A stretch of 64,000 nucleotides of DNA, taken from the NCBI RefSeq assembly GCF_000231055.2, contig NZ_CM001466.1:3508184-3572183 (forward strand). The letters run 5' to 3'. Positions within the stretch are counted from its first letter, which is position 1. Every line of letters starts with the position of its first letter. The notes under the pieces were generated by a model that had not been told where the DNA came from, did no database searches, and was given only the letters and a program-made list of their open reading frames with translations. Source of the DNA: Saccharomonospora azurea NA-128 (lineage in GTDB: Bacteria > Actinomycetota > Actinomycetes > Mycobacteriales > Pseudonocardiaceae). The translations under genes and the position numbers were made by a program. This document shows positions 9,001-16,712 of the stretch, piece after piece.

Positions 9001-10440
9001 TCGCAGCACTATCGCGCGGCGGTGAAGGCGTGGGCGGCCGAGCCGCGGTTGTCGGCGGTGCGGGACGAGCTGGTGGAGCTGGTCGCCGAGGCGGGCCGCG
9101 TGATGCCGGCGCACGAGCTGGCTGCCACGGTTCGGGCTCGATACGGCGTCGCGGAGCGGGACACCCGGGAGCACGCGCTGGCGCAGGCGTTGGCGGTGGT
9201 GCGCGCGGCGGTGGACACCGAGGCGTGGGAGCGGCAGCAGAGCGAGGACGAGGACGGTCCACGATTCTCGGCGTTGCGGCGCGGCGAGCACGTGTTGATC
9301 GTGTTGGAGTCGTTGCCGGGCACCGACGCGCCGAGTGCTCCGGAGCTGGCCGACTACGCCGTCGCGCTGGGGGCGCGGGCCGACGAGCTGGTCGAGTTGG
9401 ACCCGCTGCCGGGTCGTGGCGTGGTGGTGCGGGAGTTGCGGGCGGTGTCGGCCCCGGAGGGGCTGCCGTCGCAGGCGGACACCCGCCTCGTGGAGTTGGC
9501 TGCGGTGATGTCGCGGCACGCGGCGGCGTCGGCGCGCTCGGAGCTGTATCCGCGGGAGCTGGACCTGGTGCGGGCGCTGCGCATGTCGCAGGCAGCCGTG
9601 GGGGTGCGGCGCGATGCGGGAATCACGCTCGCGGATCTGCTGGCGAAGGTGCGGGCGCGGTTCCCGTCCGTGGCGGTGGCCGAGAACATCACGTATGTGC
9701 GGCTGGAGGAGGCGCTGCGCGAGGCGGGCACCCCGCTGGAGTGGGACATCGAGGCGCAGCGGTTCCGGCCTCCGGCGCCGGAGTTCTCCCGGCTGGCGTC
9801 GTCGTCGAGCCTGTCACGCAGCGGTCGCGGCCCACGGTGGTCTGGCGGTCTGGACCCGCAGGACGTGCTGCACGACAAGCTCACCAGGGCCGTGGAGTAC
9901 GGCGGGTTCGTGGCGTTGACGTTGTGGGGCGCGCACCTCCCGGGCGCGGCCGAGTCGCTGGCGGCGCGGTATGCGGTGCGGGCGGTGCATGTGGACGGCG
10001 AGTTCCTGGCGACGTTCCGGGGGCTGGTCGCCGAGCACGGCCAGGACTGGGAGCTGGTGCGGAAGCTGGATGAGCGGTTCGGGCGGACAGGCCGCCCAAA
10101 GCCGGGTTTCCGCCGGTACGTGCAGCAGACGTGGGAGCGGCTGCGGGACCGTCTGGAGGCTGCGTCCGACGGCGAGCGCACGGTGTTGCTGCTGCACCAC
10201 GCAGGCCTGGTCGGCCGTTACGCCGACCTGGGCGGGCGCGAGTTCCTGACGGGCCTTCAGCAGGCGGCCCGGTCGGCGCGGGCGTGGCCGCACGGTTTGT
10301 GGGTGCTGTGTCCGGGCGACTCGAAGCGGGAGGCGCCGCAGCTCGACGGTCTCCGGGTGGAGGCGTTGACGGAGGCGGAGCGGGTGGTGCTGGACCGGGA
10401 GTTCCTGCACGGTCCGAAGGTGGCTGACCGGGCGAGTTGA
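6091..10440 (+). CDS. pglW: BREX type 2 serine/threonine kinase PglW
   Basis: Protein of 1,449 residues, the kinase component of the type 2 BREX (phage growth limitation) system. Domains in order: a NERD domain (about 45-110, INECDLLIAVPGG and LYLVELKGH); a first kinase-like domain (about 230-500) in which the HRD position reads H354-R355-A356, so the catalytic Asp is missing; a second kinase domain (about 528-800) that looks intact, with loop GTGATA at 538-543, K564, HRDLKPDN at 657-664 and D681-F-S in the DFG position; an HTH-like segment EVARRLGITQGPVSQHY (958-974); and a long C-terminal region typical of PglW. ATG 6091 follows GGAAGGTGG; the open frame upstream to 6037 is not needed. It leads the system but is separated from pglX by about 2.6 kb. 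Confidence 0.92.
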   Translation: MSDGRRPVPKPAPPPAQPRWFQERTSPYPWEQDGLDHVRRLMPQAEPYRAWATFSFTAASGRINECDLLIAVPGGLYLVELKGHTGRVVNNGETWSFFREGTKRPRSFRNPLHLTDLKCKDLKTRLEWAAKQNHYTGRIPRIEPAIFLSAPGLTSELDEVQRTRVYGRDGQVDGLDWIWRDLLSRPPQREHQRISPEFSRHVLPKLLEKIGIRASTAHLRFGDDWELSGEVLDAGPTWEDRLAFRTGLVREEGRVRIYLTEQQAAEERRQSVERAARREYQVLQGIAHRGIAQAVQIREHQSGPAILFRHNSSDLRLDSYLDVHGDRLSIDTRLDLVRQLAEAVQYAHHRSLYHRALSARSVWVSAKDDGSDPVLRITDWQAAARDFDTTSLSTVGKTSLTGEHLAGSAEVYLAPEFAPHADPVDLDVFGLGAVSFLILTGQPPATQRSGLIEWLADSHGLHPYAVSDGISDALDALVFDATRTELSQRLESADAFLKRLDAAEWESLPESSVPVVDPLTVSAGQMVDEQWRVERVLGTGATARALLVRKVDTDDEQPERRVLKVALDDDKAQHLHAEARALALAGGGVVVQLLDGPREVGGRTVLDLEYAGGQDPQGYTLGEHLRAEGRLSYHNLERYGRDLFIALDQLAGKGVRHRDLKPDNFGVYRRADRSTQLMLFDFSLADVSERDVTAGTRGYLDPFLGTNRRPAYDDHAERYAAAVTLHEMASGQRPVWGDGVSDPRTTTDETPVLAAELFEPALRDGLTAFFRRALHRDVNRRFDTVRQMEDAWREVFTAADTAQPLTTPDTVGVEGETLEATRDAHAERATLDTQLDVAGLSPRAASLAQSFGVTTVRELLEQVRPYEISRARGAGKVVRNELNRRHKQWTRALLQPSESDRPASDSPSGRSTVDELVAVLLPPRGRRGSRKADVVRLTLGLPVGEGDEPPSPWPTQTEVARRLGITQGPVSQHYRAAVKAWAAEPRLSAVRDELVELVAEAGRVMPAHELAATVRARYGVAERDTREHALAQALAVVRAAVDTEAWERQQSEDEDGPRFSALRRGEHVLIVLESLPGTDAPSAPELADYAVALGARADELVELDPLPGRGVVVRELRAVSAPEGLPSQADTRLVELAAVMSRHAAASARSELYPRELDLVRALRMSQAAVGVRRDAGITLADLLAKVRARFPSVAVAENITYVRLEEALREAGTPLEWDIEAQRFRPPAPEFSRLASSSSLSRSGRGPRWSGGLDPQDVLHDKLTRAVEYGGFVALTLWGAHLPGAAESLAARYAVRAVHVDGEFLATFRGLVAEHGQDWELVRKLDERFGRTGRPKPGFRRYVQQTWERLRDRLEAASDGERTVLLLHHAGLVGRYADLGGREFLTGLQQAARSARAWPHGLWVLCPGDSKREAPQLDGLRVEALTEAERVVLDREFLHGPKVADRAS

Positions 10441-10549
10441 GGCGCTGTCGCCTGGGGTGGCGCTTGGCTCAATCGCGCTCCGGGTGGTGGGCCGGTCGAT
10501 ACACTCCGAAGCCGAACGGTTCCGCGACGTCGGCTTTTGGGGGGTAGTT

Positions 10550-11035
10550 GTGGCTGAGCTCAGAGACATGAGCGATGGCGCTGGCAGGGCCGTGCCTGGG
10601 GGCGCGCTGTCCAAGGTGATATCGGCGATGGACAAGTCGATGGGTGCCGAGGCGATGGCGGAGGTGACCCGCTCGGCGGACCAGATGGTCGCCTCCGCGA
10701 AGTCCGGCGGCTTCAAAGTGACGAAGGAAGCTGCCGACCCGATCATCAAAGTCCTGGAAGACTTCATAGACCGAATTCCTGGGATTAAGAACGGGCTGAA
10801 TGTATTCGAGCAGGCCCCTCCGCTCGGTGATCACGATTACGGGAGAAAAGTCGCTCAGCATATGCATGAGGCGGCAAATGGTGACAGGTCTGCCCGTGCT
10901 GCTATTGATTCACTCGAGATAACTCTGAAGAAAAGCAGGGAAGCGTTGCTCAGGGCTTCGGGGCAATATCAAGAAAACGAAGAGTCGGCGAAAGATGTCC
11001 TCAAGGGTTTGGGTGAAGGATTCCGTGAGTTCTAA
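10550..11035 (+). CDS. Helical protein of unknown function paired with a DUF3558 lipoprotein
   Basis: Encodes 161 residues from GTG 10550 (GGGG tract a few bases upstream). It is predicted mostly alpha-helical and charged, with no signal peptide, no Cys and no enzyme motif that I recognise; the C-terminal half (LEITLKKSREALLRASGQY) looks like an amphipathic helix of the kind found in WXG100/ESX-like proteins. It overlaps the DUF3558 lipoprotein gene by 11 bases, a pairing common in Pseudonocardiaceae. From about 10700 the DNA is visibly lower in GC than pglW, which suggests separate acquisition into the BREX locus. Whether it contributes to BREX is unknown. Confidence 0.55.
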   Translation: MAELRDMSDGAGRAVPGGALSKVISAMDKSMGAEAMAEVTRSADQMVASAKSGGFKVTKEAADPIIKVLEDFIDRIPGIKNGLNVFEQAPPLGDHDYGRKVAQHMHEAANGDRSARAAIDSLEITLKKSREALLRASGQYQENEESAKDVLKGLGEGFREF

Positions 11036-11588
11036 GCGGGTAGGAATAGCTGCTGCAGTAACTCTGCTTGCGGTCGCTTCTGGGTGTGCCGAGAAGGAGT
11101 CTGGGCATGCAGAGCCTCAAATATCTCCAGGCGGCTCCTCTGGTGGGGTGCAGACCACGAGTGCAAATCCATCAGGACAACTCAGCTTGTCGATTGATCC
11201 CTGCGAGTTGGTTTCGGAAGAGGATCTGGTCGAGGTAGGAAAATTTGAAAAGGAATACGAAGAGGCTGCTGGTGCTCGTACGTGCTATTGGCAACATACT
11301 TTCGAAAATGGAGGAGACGGGTTCGGTTTCGCTGTCGGTGTGCGAGATTCGCAAAGCATTGAAACAGTGAATGATAACGGTAGTGGGGTCCATTCTGATG
11401 AGGTGAACCAGCGTCCGGCGGTGTGGACGGTAGATCCGAAATTTGATGATTGCGTTTTCGCGATGAAAGTTGACGAGGTGTCGCGAGTTGACATTACTGT
11501 TTCCGGAGATAGTGAATCAAACGATTCATGCGAGGTTGCCGAGGTGATCGCGGGCATGGTCGAGCCTCGGTTGCCTGAGCTTCCGTGA
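11025..11588 (+). CDS. DUF3558-family lipoprotein
   Basis: Protein of 187 residues. The N terminus is a lipoprotein signal: charged VSSKRVG, a hydrophobic core, then the lipobox ASGC with lipidated Cys at about residue 21. A Ser/Gly/Thr-rich linker follows, then a domain with conserved DPCELVSEEDL and CYW that matches the DUF3558 pattern (DxCxLLt...). It is probably anchored on the outer face of the membrane. Start GTG 11025 has GAAGGA just upstream; GTG 11013 is an alternative. It overlaps the preceding gene and shares its lower GC and relaxed codon use. Convergent with the minus-strand gene ending at 11607. Confidence 0.7.
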   Translation: MSSKRVGIAAAVTLLAVASGCAEKESGHAEPQISPGGSSGGVQTTSANPSGQLSLSIDPCELVSEEDLVEVGKFEKEYEEAAGARTCYWQHTFENGGDGFGFAVGVRDSQSIETVNDNGSGVHSDEVNQRPAVWTVDPKFDDCVFAMKVDEVSRVDITVSGDSESNDSCEVAEVIAGMVEPRLPELP

Positions 11589-11606
11589 GGTGAGCGGTCG
11601 TCGCGG

Positions 11607-12038
11607 CTATCCGGCCGCCTCGTCACCGTAGCCCGGTAGGTCGTACGCCTGCGCTACTGCGGTTTCGATGTCGTGGGTGTGCAGGCCTGCGTGTTCGGCG
11701 ATGGTGAAGCCGAGTTCGAGTAGGCGGAAGGCGATGGCTCGCAGGGCTGGGGTGGCGTCGGGGTGTCCGGCGTCCTGGTGGTGGTAGAGCCCTTCCGTTT
11801 CGGTGTCGATGGCTCTGGTGATGCGCAGTAGCGCGGCCGACAGATCGTGGTGGGCTGGGGGTCGTTGGGCGCGGATCGTCGCGGCCTCGGCCGAGTGGAG
11901 GCGGGGGACCTTGACGTCGGGGCAGGTGGCCGCCGCCAGGAGGATGGCCGCTCGTTCGATGTCGCGTTCGTGGACCAGGACCCGCCTGATGGTCTCGACC
12001 TGCTGTCGGGTCGGCGGGACGTAGGTTGCGGTGGTCAT
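11607..12038 (-). CDS. Unknown actinobacterial protein
   Basis: Protein of 143 residues, start ATG 12036-12038 preceded on the minus strand by GAGAAGGACC. It begins MTTATYVPPTRQQVETIRR and is rich in His and Ala with an all-helical look (ERAAILLAAATCPDVKVPRL, IAFRLLELGFTIAEHAGLH). No signal peptide, membrane segment or catalytic motif is apparent. It follows the frameshifted gene at 12083-12617 with a 44-base gap, so the two probably formed an operon. I do not recognise the family. Confidence 0.55.
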   Translation of the reverse strand: MTTATYVPPTRQQVETIRRVLVHERDIERAAILLAAATCPDVKVPRLHSAEAATIRAQRPPAHHDLSAALLRITRAIDTETEGLYHHQDAGHPDATPALRAIAFRLLELGFTIAEHAGLHTHDIETAVAQAYDLPGYGDEAAG

Positions 12039-12082
12039 CGTCGGTCCTTCTCGCGGGAGCCAGGGGTAGCGCGCGGTTCCGG

Positions 12083-12617
12083 TCACGGCACGGGGTTCGG
12101 AGAGTGCGCCAGCATGTGGCGGGCCAGGTCGGCCACGGTCTCGCCGGTGGCCCGCACGGCGCGCGCGTCGTCGGGGGCGGCGTCGGCGAGGTGGGCGAGC
12201 GCGCCGATGGTCTGCTGAATACGCCGTCGCAGTGAGTCGCCTTCGGGCAGGGCGAGGGCGGGGTGGCCTGCGGGGCGGCACGTTTCGAGGATGCCTCGCC
12301 CCCGGTCGTGCAGATCCTCCAGCGCGCCGCTCGTGCGCTCGCACATCTCCGCGAGCACCCTCTTCCAGGGCCTCCCACTGTGGCGCGGGCAACGCCGCCG
12401 GTTCGCGGCAGCACGTCGCCAGCACGACACCGTCGATTTCGGCCGCCCGCGCGTGCAGCTCCGCCGCAAGAGCGGAGAGCCGGTCGGCCAGCGCGCACAA
12501 CCCCTCGGCGGGCAGCTCCCCACCGTCCTGGCGCTGCATCAACTCCACCACCACCGCGCCCAGATAGCGGTTGAACCGGCCCAACCGCACCAGCAGTTCC
12601 CGATCACGTTCGATCAT
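12083..12617 (-). pseudogene. Frameshifted gene of unknown function (two frames of one protein)
   Basis: The minus strand has a well-placed ribosome-binding site (AGGAGGG) before ATG 12617, and reads MIERDRELLVRLGRFNRYLG onward to PQWEALEEG. Near 12350-12365 the original frame degenerates into Arg/Pro-rich sequence, while the -1 neighbour frame continues sensibly (VLAEMCERTSGALEDL to ARHMLAHSPNPVP, TGA at 12083-12085). The composite would be about 178 residues and helical. Either a one-base indel inactivated the gene, or there is a sequencing error. The family is unknown. Confidence 0.5.
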
Positions 12618-13073
12618 CACCGACTTCCCTCCTGAGCGTGGACCGCAGCCGCTCCCGCGTTGCTCCATTCGGCCTTACCGCGCGGCCAAGTGGCCTGACG
12701 GTAGCCGGAGAGAACCGCCTCACGCTGCGCGTTGGATACGCTCGCGACCGATGCGACGGATGCGACAGTTGGACCTGTAATTCCTCGTTGCTTGCCGTGT
12801 TTCACGGCACTCACCGGCGACGGTATTGGGGTCGGAGATGGCCGCCCACGCAGCTACGTCGCGATACGTCTCGACACGAGTCGCCTGCTGAGTGCGCCGG
12901 GGCGTCTCATCAGGCATCAGTAACAGCACGCTCCGTGACCACGATCTGTCTTCGCAGGGTTGAGTAGCGGCTGCGTTGCGATGTGGTCGCCGAATTGTCC
13001 TGTCCACGCACCTCGCTACTAGCATCGCCGGGGTGCCGGATGGTCGGGGCGAGTAAAAGGGGAGCGGCAGACT
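12618..13073 (+). promoter_or_regulatory. Intergenic region upstream of pglX with candidate promoter
   Basis: 456 bases without a convincing gene between the divergent frameshifted gene and pglX. The best promoter match for pglX is TTGTCC (12995-13000), a 16-base spacer and TACTAG (13017-13022), giving a short 5' leader before the ribosome-binding site GGGGAG (about 13059). Near 12735-12765 there is a short tandem GATGCGAC(GGATGCGAC) repeat. Because pglW lies 2.6 kb away, pglX and the genes behind it probably depend on this promoter. Confidence 0.4.
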
Positions 13074-16000
13074 GTGGCAGTGCGTGGGGCTGACCTGGAT
13101 GAGCTGGTGAAGGACCTGCGCAGGCAGGTCACCGTGCTCGAAGATGATCTGCGGGCGCGGGCCCAGGAGGTGTCGGAGTTCCACACCCCGCTGCGCGCCG
13201 AGTACGACGAGGCGCGCAAGCGGGAACGCACGGCGGCGACGTGGGAGTCGTGGCTCGACCAGCGGGTGACGCAGGTGGCGGCGGCGTGGGTGCTGGGCAC
13301 GGTGTTCGTGCGGTTCTGTGAGGACAACGGGCTGATCCAGTGGCCGTTCCTCGCGGGGCCGGGGGAGCGGCTGGCGGACGCGGAGGAGCGGCACGAGGCG
13401 TACTTCCGCGAGCACCCGCAGGACAACGACCGCGACTGGATTGTCGCGGCCTTCAATCACCTGTCGGAGGCGCACCCGACGGCGGCGGGGCTGTTCGACG
13501 CGCGGTTCAACCCGCTGTGGGAGATCACGCCGTCGTTCGAGGCGGCGACGGCGCTGTTGCAGTTCTGGCGGCGGCGCGGCGACGACGGCGAGATCCGCTA
13601 CGACTTCACCGACCCCGAGTGGGACACGCGCTTCCTCGGCGATTTGTACCAGGATCTCTCCGAGCACGCGCGCAAGACGTACGCGCTGCTGCAGACGCCG
13701 GAGTTCGTGGAGGAGTTCATCCTCGACCTCACGCTCGAACCGGCCGTCGAGGAATTCGGCCTGGCAGACCTGCGCACGATCGACCCGGCGTGCGGGTCGG
13801 GGCACTTCCTGCTGGGGCTGTTCCGGCGGGTGCTGGCGAAGTGGCGGGAGGCGGAGCCGGGCACGGACGAGTGGGAGCTGATCCAGCGCACGCTCAGCTC
13901 GGTGCACGGCTGCGACAAGAACCCGTTCGCCGCGTCCATCGCCCGGTTCCGGATGCTGGTGGCGGTGCTGCGGGAGGCGAACGCGATCCGGCTCGACCAG
14001 GCGCCGCGGTTCCCGATCAACATCGCGGTCGGCGACTCCCTCATGCACGGCCGGGGCGCGCCCGGCATCCAGGGCGAGCTGTTCGCGATGGACGAGCCGC
14101 ACACCTACGCGACCGAGGACATCGACGAGTACATACGCTCCTGCGACCTGCTCGGCAAGGGGTCGTACCACGTGGTGGTGGGCAACCCGCCGTACATCAC
14201 GGTGAAGGACAAGCAGGAGAACCAGAACTACCGCGACCGCTATGACGCCTGCTCGGGTAAGTACGCACTGTCGGTGCCGTTCGCACAACGACTCTTCCAA
14301 CTCGCGATCCGCCGCAGTGGTTCCGACCGCGATGCGGGATACGTCGGGCAGATCACCGCGAACTCGTTCATGAAACGCGAGTTCGGGAAGAAACTGATCG
14401 AGCAGTTCTTCCGGACGGTGCAGTTAACGCACGTCATCGACACGTCCGGTGCGTACATTCCCGGCCACGGCACGCCCACCGTGATCCTTGTCGGGCGCAA
14501 TCACGAGTACCGGCAGGACGATCCGGTACGAGCGGTCCTCGGTATCCGGGGTGAGCCGAGCCAGCCCGACGACCCGGCCAAGGGGTTGGTGTGGTCGGCG
14601 ATCGTGGAGCAGATCACAAGGCCCGGCAGTGAATCCCAGTGGGTTTCCGTCGAAGATGTCGAGCGCGAAGCTTGGATTGAGCACCCGTGGAGCTTGAGTG
14701 GTGGGGGTGCCTCAGAACTCTTTGAGGCAATCGATAGTCGCGCCTTATTCAGGCTAAATCACCACATTCGCCGGATTGGGTTCTATGGCGTTATGGGAGC
14801 CGACGACGCGATGACAGCCACGGCTCGGGTTTTCTCGCGGGCAGGAGTGGAATTTGATTACCATCGTCCGCTAACTATTGGTGACGAAGTCCGGGACTGG
14901 GACGCGAAGCCCGGAGACAATGCCTTTCATCCTTACGATGGTGGACTCGACCTCGTTCCGCTTGAAGCTATTCCTGCTCATCACCGTCGTCTCTGGCCTT
15001 ATAGGACTGAGTTGGGTAATCGGGCCACGTTCTCGAAAGGAACATATTTCAGCGACGGCCGTCCCTGGTACGAATGGCACCAGCTCCCCAAAGACCCGGA
15101 CGCCAGCAAGTCAGCAGTTGCTTTTGCGTTCGTGGCTACGCACAACCACTTCGTGTTGGATCGGGGTGGGAAGGTCTTCAAGCAGTCTGCGCCGGTGATT
15201 AAGTTGCCGGAGGGGGCTGGTGAGGACGAGCATTTGGAGTTGCTTGGGGTGCTCAACTCGTCCACGGCCTGCTTCTGGCTCAAGCAGGTGTGCCACAACA
15301 AGGGCAATGGTGCGGACAGCAAGGGGGCGCGTACGACGGCTGTACCGTGGGAGGACTTCTACGAGTTCACCGGCACCAAGCTTCAGGAGTTCCCCCTGCC
15401 TGCCGTACTGCCGTTGGATCTCGGGCGGGCGCTGGATTCGCTGGCTCAGGACCTCGCCGCTCAGGAGCCGTCGGCCGTCGCCGAGGCGGCCACGCCGACT
15501 CGCGCGCGGCTTGACGCCGCTCGCGCTGAGCACACGCGGATTCGGGGGCGGATGATCGCGCTTCAGGAGGAACTCGACTGGACCGTCTACCACTCCTACG
15601 GTCTGCTCGACGACACCGAGCGTGCCCAGCTCACCGCGTCCGACCTCGACAGCGTGCCGGAAATCCGACTCGGCGAGCGGGCGTTCGAGATCGTGCTCGC
15701 CCGCAAGATGGCCGCCGGGGAAACCGAAACGGCGTGGTTCGAGCGGCACGGGTCCACGCCCGTCACCGAGATCCCCGCGCACTGGCCCGACTGGTACCGG
15801 CAGCTCGTCCAGGCGCGCATCGACGTCATCGAAAAGCGCCGCGACATCGGCCTCATCGAGCGGCCCGAGTGCAAGCGGCGGTGGGCGTCCGAGACGTGGG
15901 AGCGCAAGGAAGCCGACGCGCTGCGCACCTGGCTGCTCGACCGGTGTGAGCGGCGAGACCTCTGGTTCGGGTTGCGCGACGGGTTCTCCCAGCCCCGCAC

Positions 16001-16712
16001 ACTCACCGTCAACCAGCTCGCCGACGCCTTCCGCGACGACGCCGGCATGCACGCCGTCGCCTCGCTGTATGCCAGCGACCACCTCGGCAAACCCGACCTG
16101 CCGCTCGCGCGCGTACTCGAAACGGTGATCGCCGACCAGCACGTCCCTTACCTCGCCGCCCTGCGCTACAAGGACAGCGGCCTGCGCAAACGCGCCCAGT
16201 GGGAAGAGGTGTGGGAGAAGCAGCGCGAAGAGGACCGCACGGGGCAGCGGCTCGACATCCCCGTGCCGCCCAAATACACCTCCGCCGACTTCCGCAAGAC
16301 CAGTTTCTGGACCCACCGCGGCAAACTCGACGTGCCCAAGGAACGGTTCATCTCCTACCCCGGCGCGTCCCCCGACGCCGACCCCAGCCTGCTGCTCGGC
16401 TGGGCCGGATGGGACCACAAGGACCAAGCCCAGGCGCTGGTCAACCTCGTCAACGACCGCACAGCCGACGCCGGGTGGGAGACCGACCGGCTCACCCCGC
16501 TCATCGCCGGACTCGCCGAACTGATGCCGTGGGTGCGGCAGTGGCACGGCGACTACGACGACGAATGGGAAGGCGTGCCCGCCGACGAATACCAGGCGTT
16601 CCTCGACGAGCAACGCACCACCCACCAGCTCACCGAAGCCGACCTGACCAACTGGCGACCCGCCCCCACCCGCCGGGGCCGTCGCAGCGCAACGAAGGAA
16701 ACCCAGCAGTGA
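13074..16712 (+). CDS. pglX: BREX type 2 DNA adenine methyltransferase PglX
   Basis: Protein of 1,212 residues, the normal PglX length. It is expected to methylate adenine in host DNA so that the BREX system can tell self from phage. SAM-binding motif I is DPACGSGHF at 237-245; catalytic motif IV is NPPY at 371-374, the amino-methyltransferase signature. GTG 13074 follows a GGGGAG site. Between about 14690 and 15200 (residues about 540-710, after motif IV, where target recognition is expected) the DNA becomes less GC-rich with atypical codons, including TTA leucines at 14424-14426 and 14745-14747. The stop codon overlaps the pglY start (GTGA). Confidence 0.93.
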   Translation: MAVRGADLDELVKDLRRQVTVLEDDLRARAQEVSEFHTPLRAEYDEARKRERTAATWESWLDQRVTQVAAAWVLGTVFVRFCEDNGLIQWPFLAGPGERLADAEERHEAYFREHPQDNDRDWIVAAFNHLSEAHPTAAGLFDARFNPLWEITPSFEAATALLQFWRRRGDDGEIRYDFTDPEWDTRFLGDLYQDLSEHARKTYALLQTPEFVEEFILDLTLEPAVEEFGLADLRTIDPACGSGHFLLGLFRRVLAKWREAEPGTDEWELIQRTLSSVHGCDKNPFAASIARFRMLVAVLREANAIRLDQAPRFPINIAVGDSLMHGRGAPGIQGELFAMDEPHTYATEDIDEYIRSCDLLGKGSYHVVVGNPPYITVKDKQENQNYRDRYDACSGKYALSVPFAQRLFQLAIRRSGSDRDAGYVGQITANSFMKREFGKKLIEQFFRTVQLTHVIDTSGAYIPGHGTPTVILVGRNHEYRQDDPVRAVLGIRGEPSQPDDPAKGLVWSAIVEQITRPGSESQWVSVEDVEREAWIEHPWSLSGGGASELFEAIDSRALFRLNHHIRRIGFYGVMGADDAMTATARVFSRAGVEFDYHRPLTIGDEVRDWDAKPGDNAFHPYDGGLDLVPLEAIPAHHRRLWPYRTELGNRATFSKGTYFSDGRPWYEWHQLPKDPDASKSAVAFAFVATHNHFVLDRGGKVFKQSAPVIKLPEGAGEDEHLELLGVLNSSTACFWLKQVCHNKGNGADSKGARTTAVPWEDFYEFTGTKLQEFPLPAVLPLDLGRALDSLAQDLAAQEPSAVAEAATPTRARLDAARAEHTRIRGRMIALQEELDWTVYHSYGLLDDTERAQLTASDLDSVPEIRLGERAFEIVLARKMAAGETETAWFERHGSTPVTEIPAHWPDWYRQLVQARIDVIEKRRDIGLIERPECKRRWASETWERKEADALRTWLLDRCERRDLWFGLRDGFSQPRTLTVNQLADAFRDDAGMHAVASLYASDHLGKPDLPLARVLETVIADQHVPYLAALRYKDSGLRKRAQWEEVWEKQREEDRTGQRLDIPVPPKYTSADFRKTSFWTHRGKLDVPKERFISYPGASPDADPSLLLGWAGWDHKDQAQALVNLVNDRTADAGWETDRLTPLIAGLAELMPWVRQWHGDYDDEWEGVPADEYQAFLDEQRTTHQLTEADLTNWRPAPTRRGRRSATKETQQ

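Noticed and set aside
6166..9519. 1,117-codon minus-strand frame inside pglW
   Set aside because: Arg/His/Leu-rich composition typical of a shadow frame; pglW on the plus strand carries NERD and kinase motifs.
12638..12967. Possible 109-codon gene before pglX
   Set aside because: Arg/Ser-rich with no ribosome-binding site; overlaps the likely promoter.
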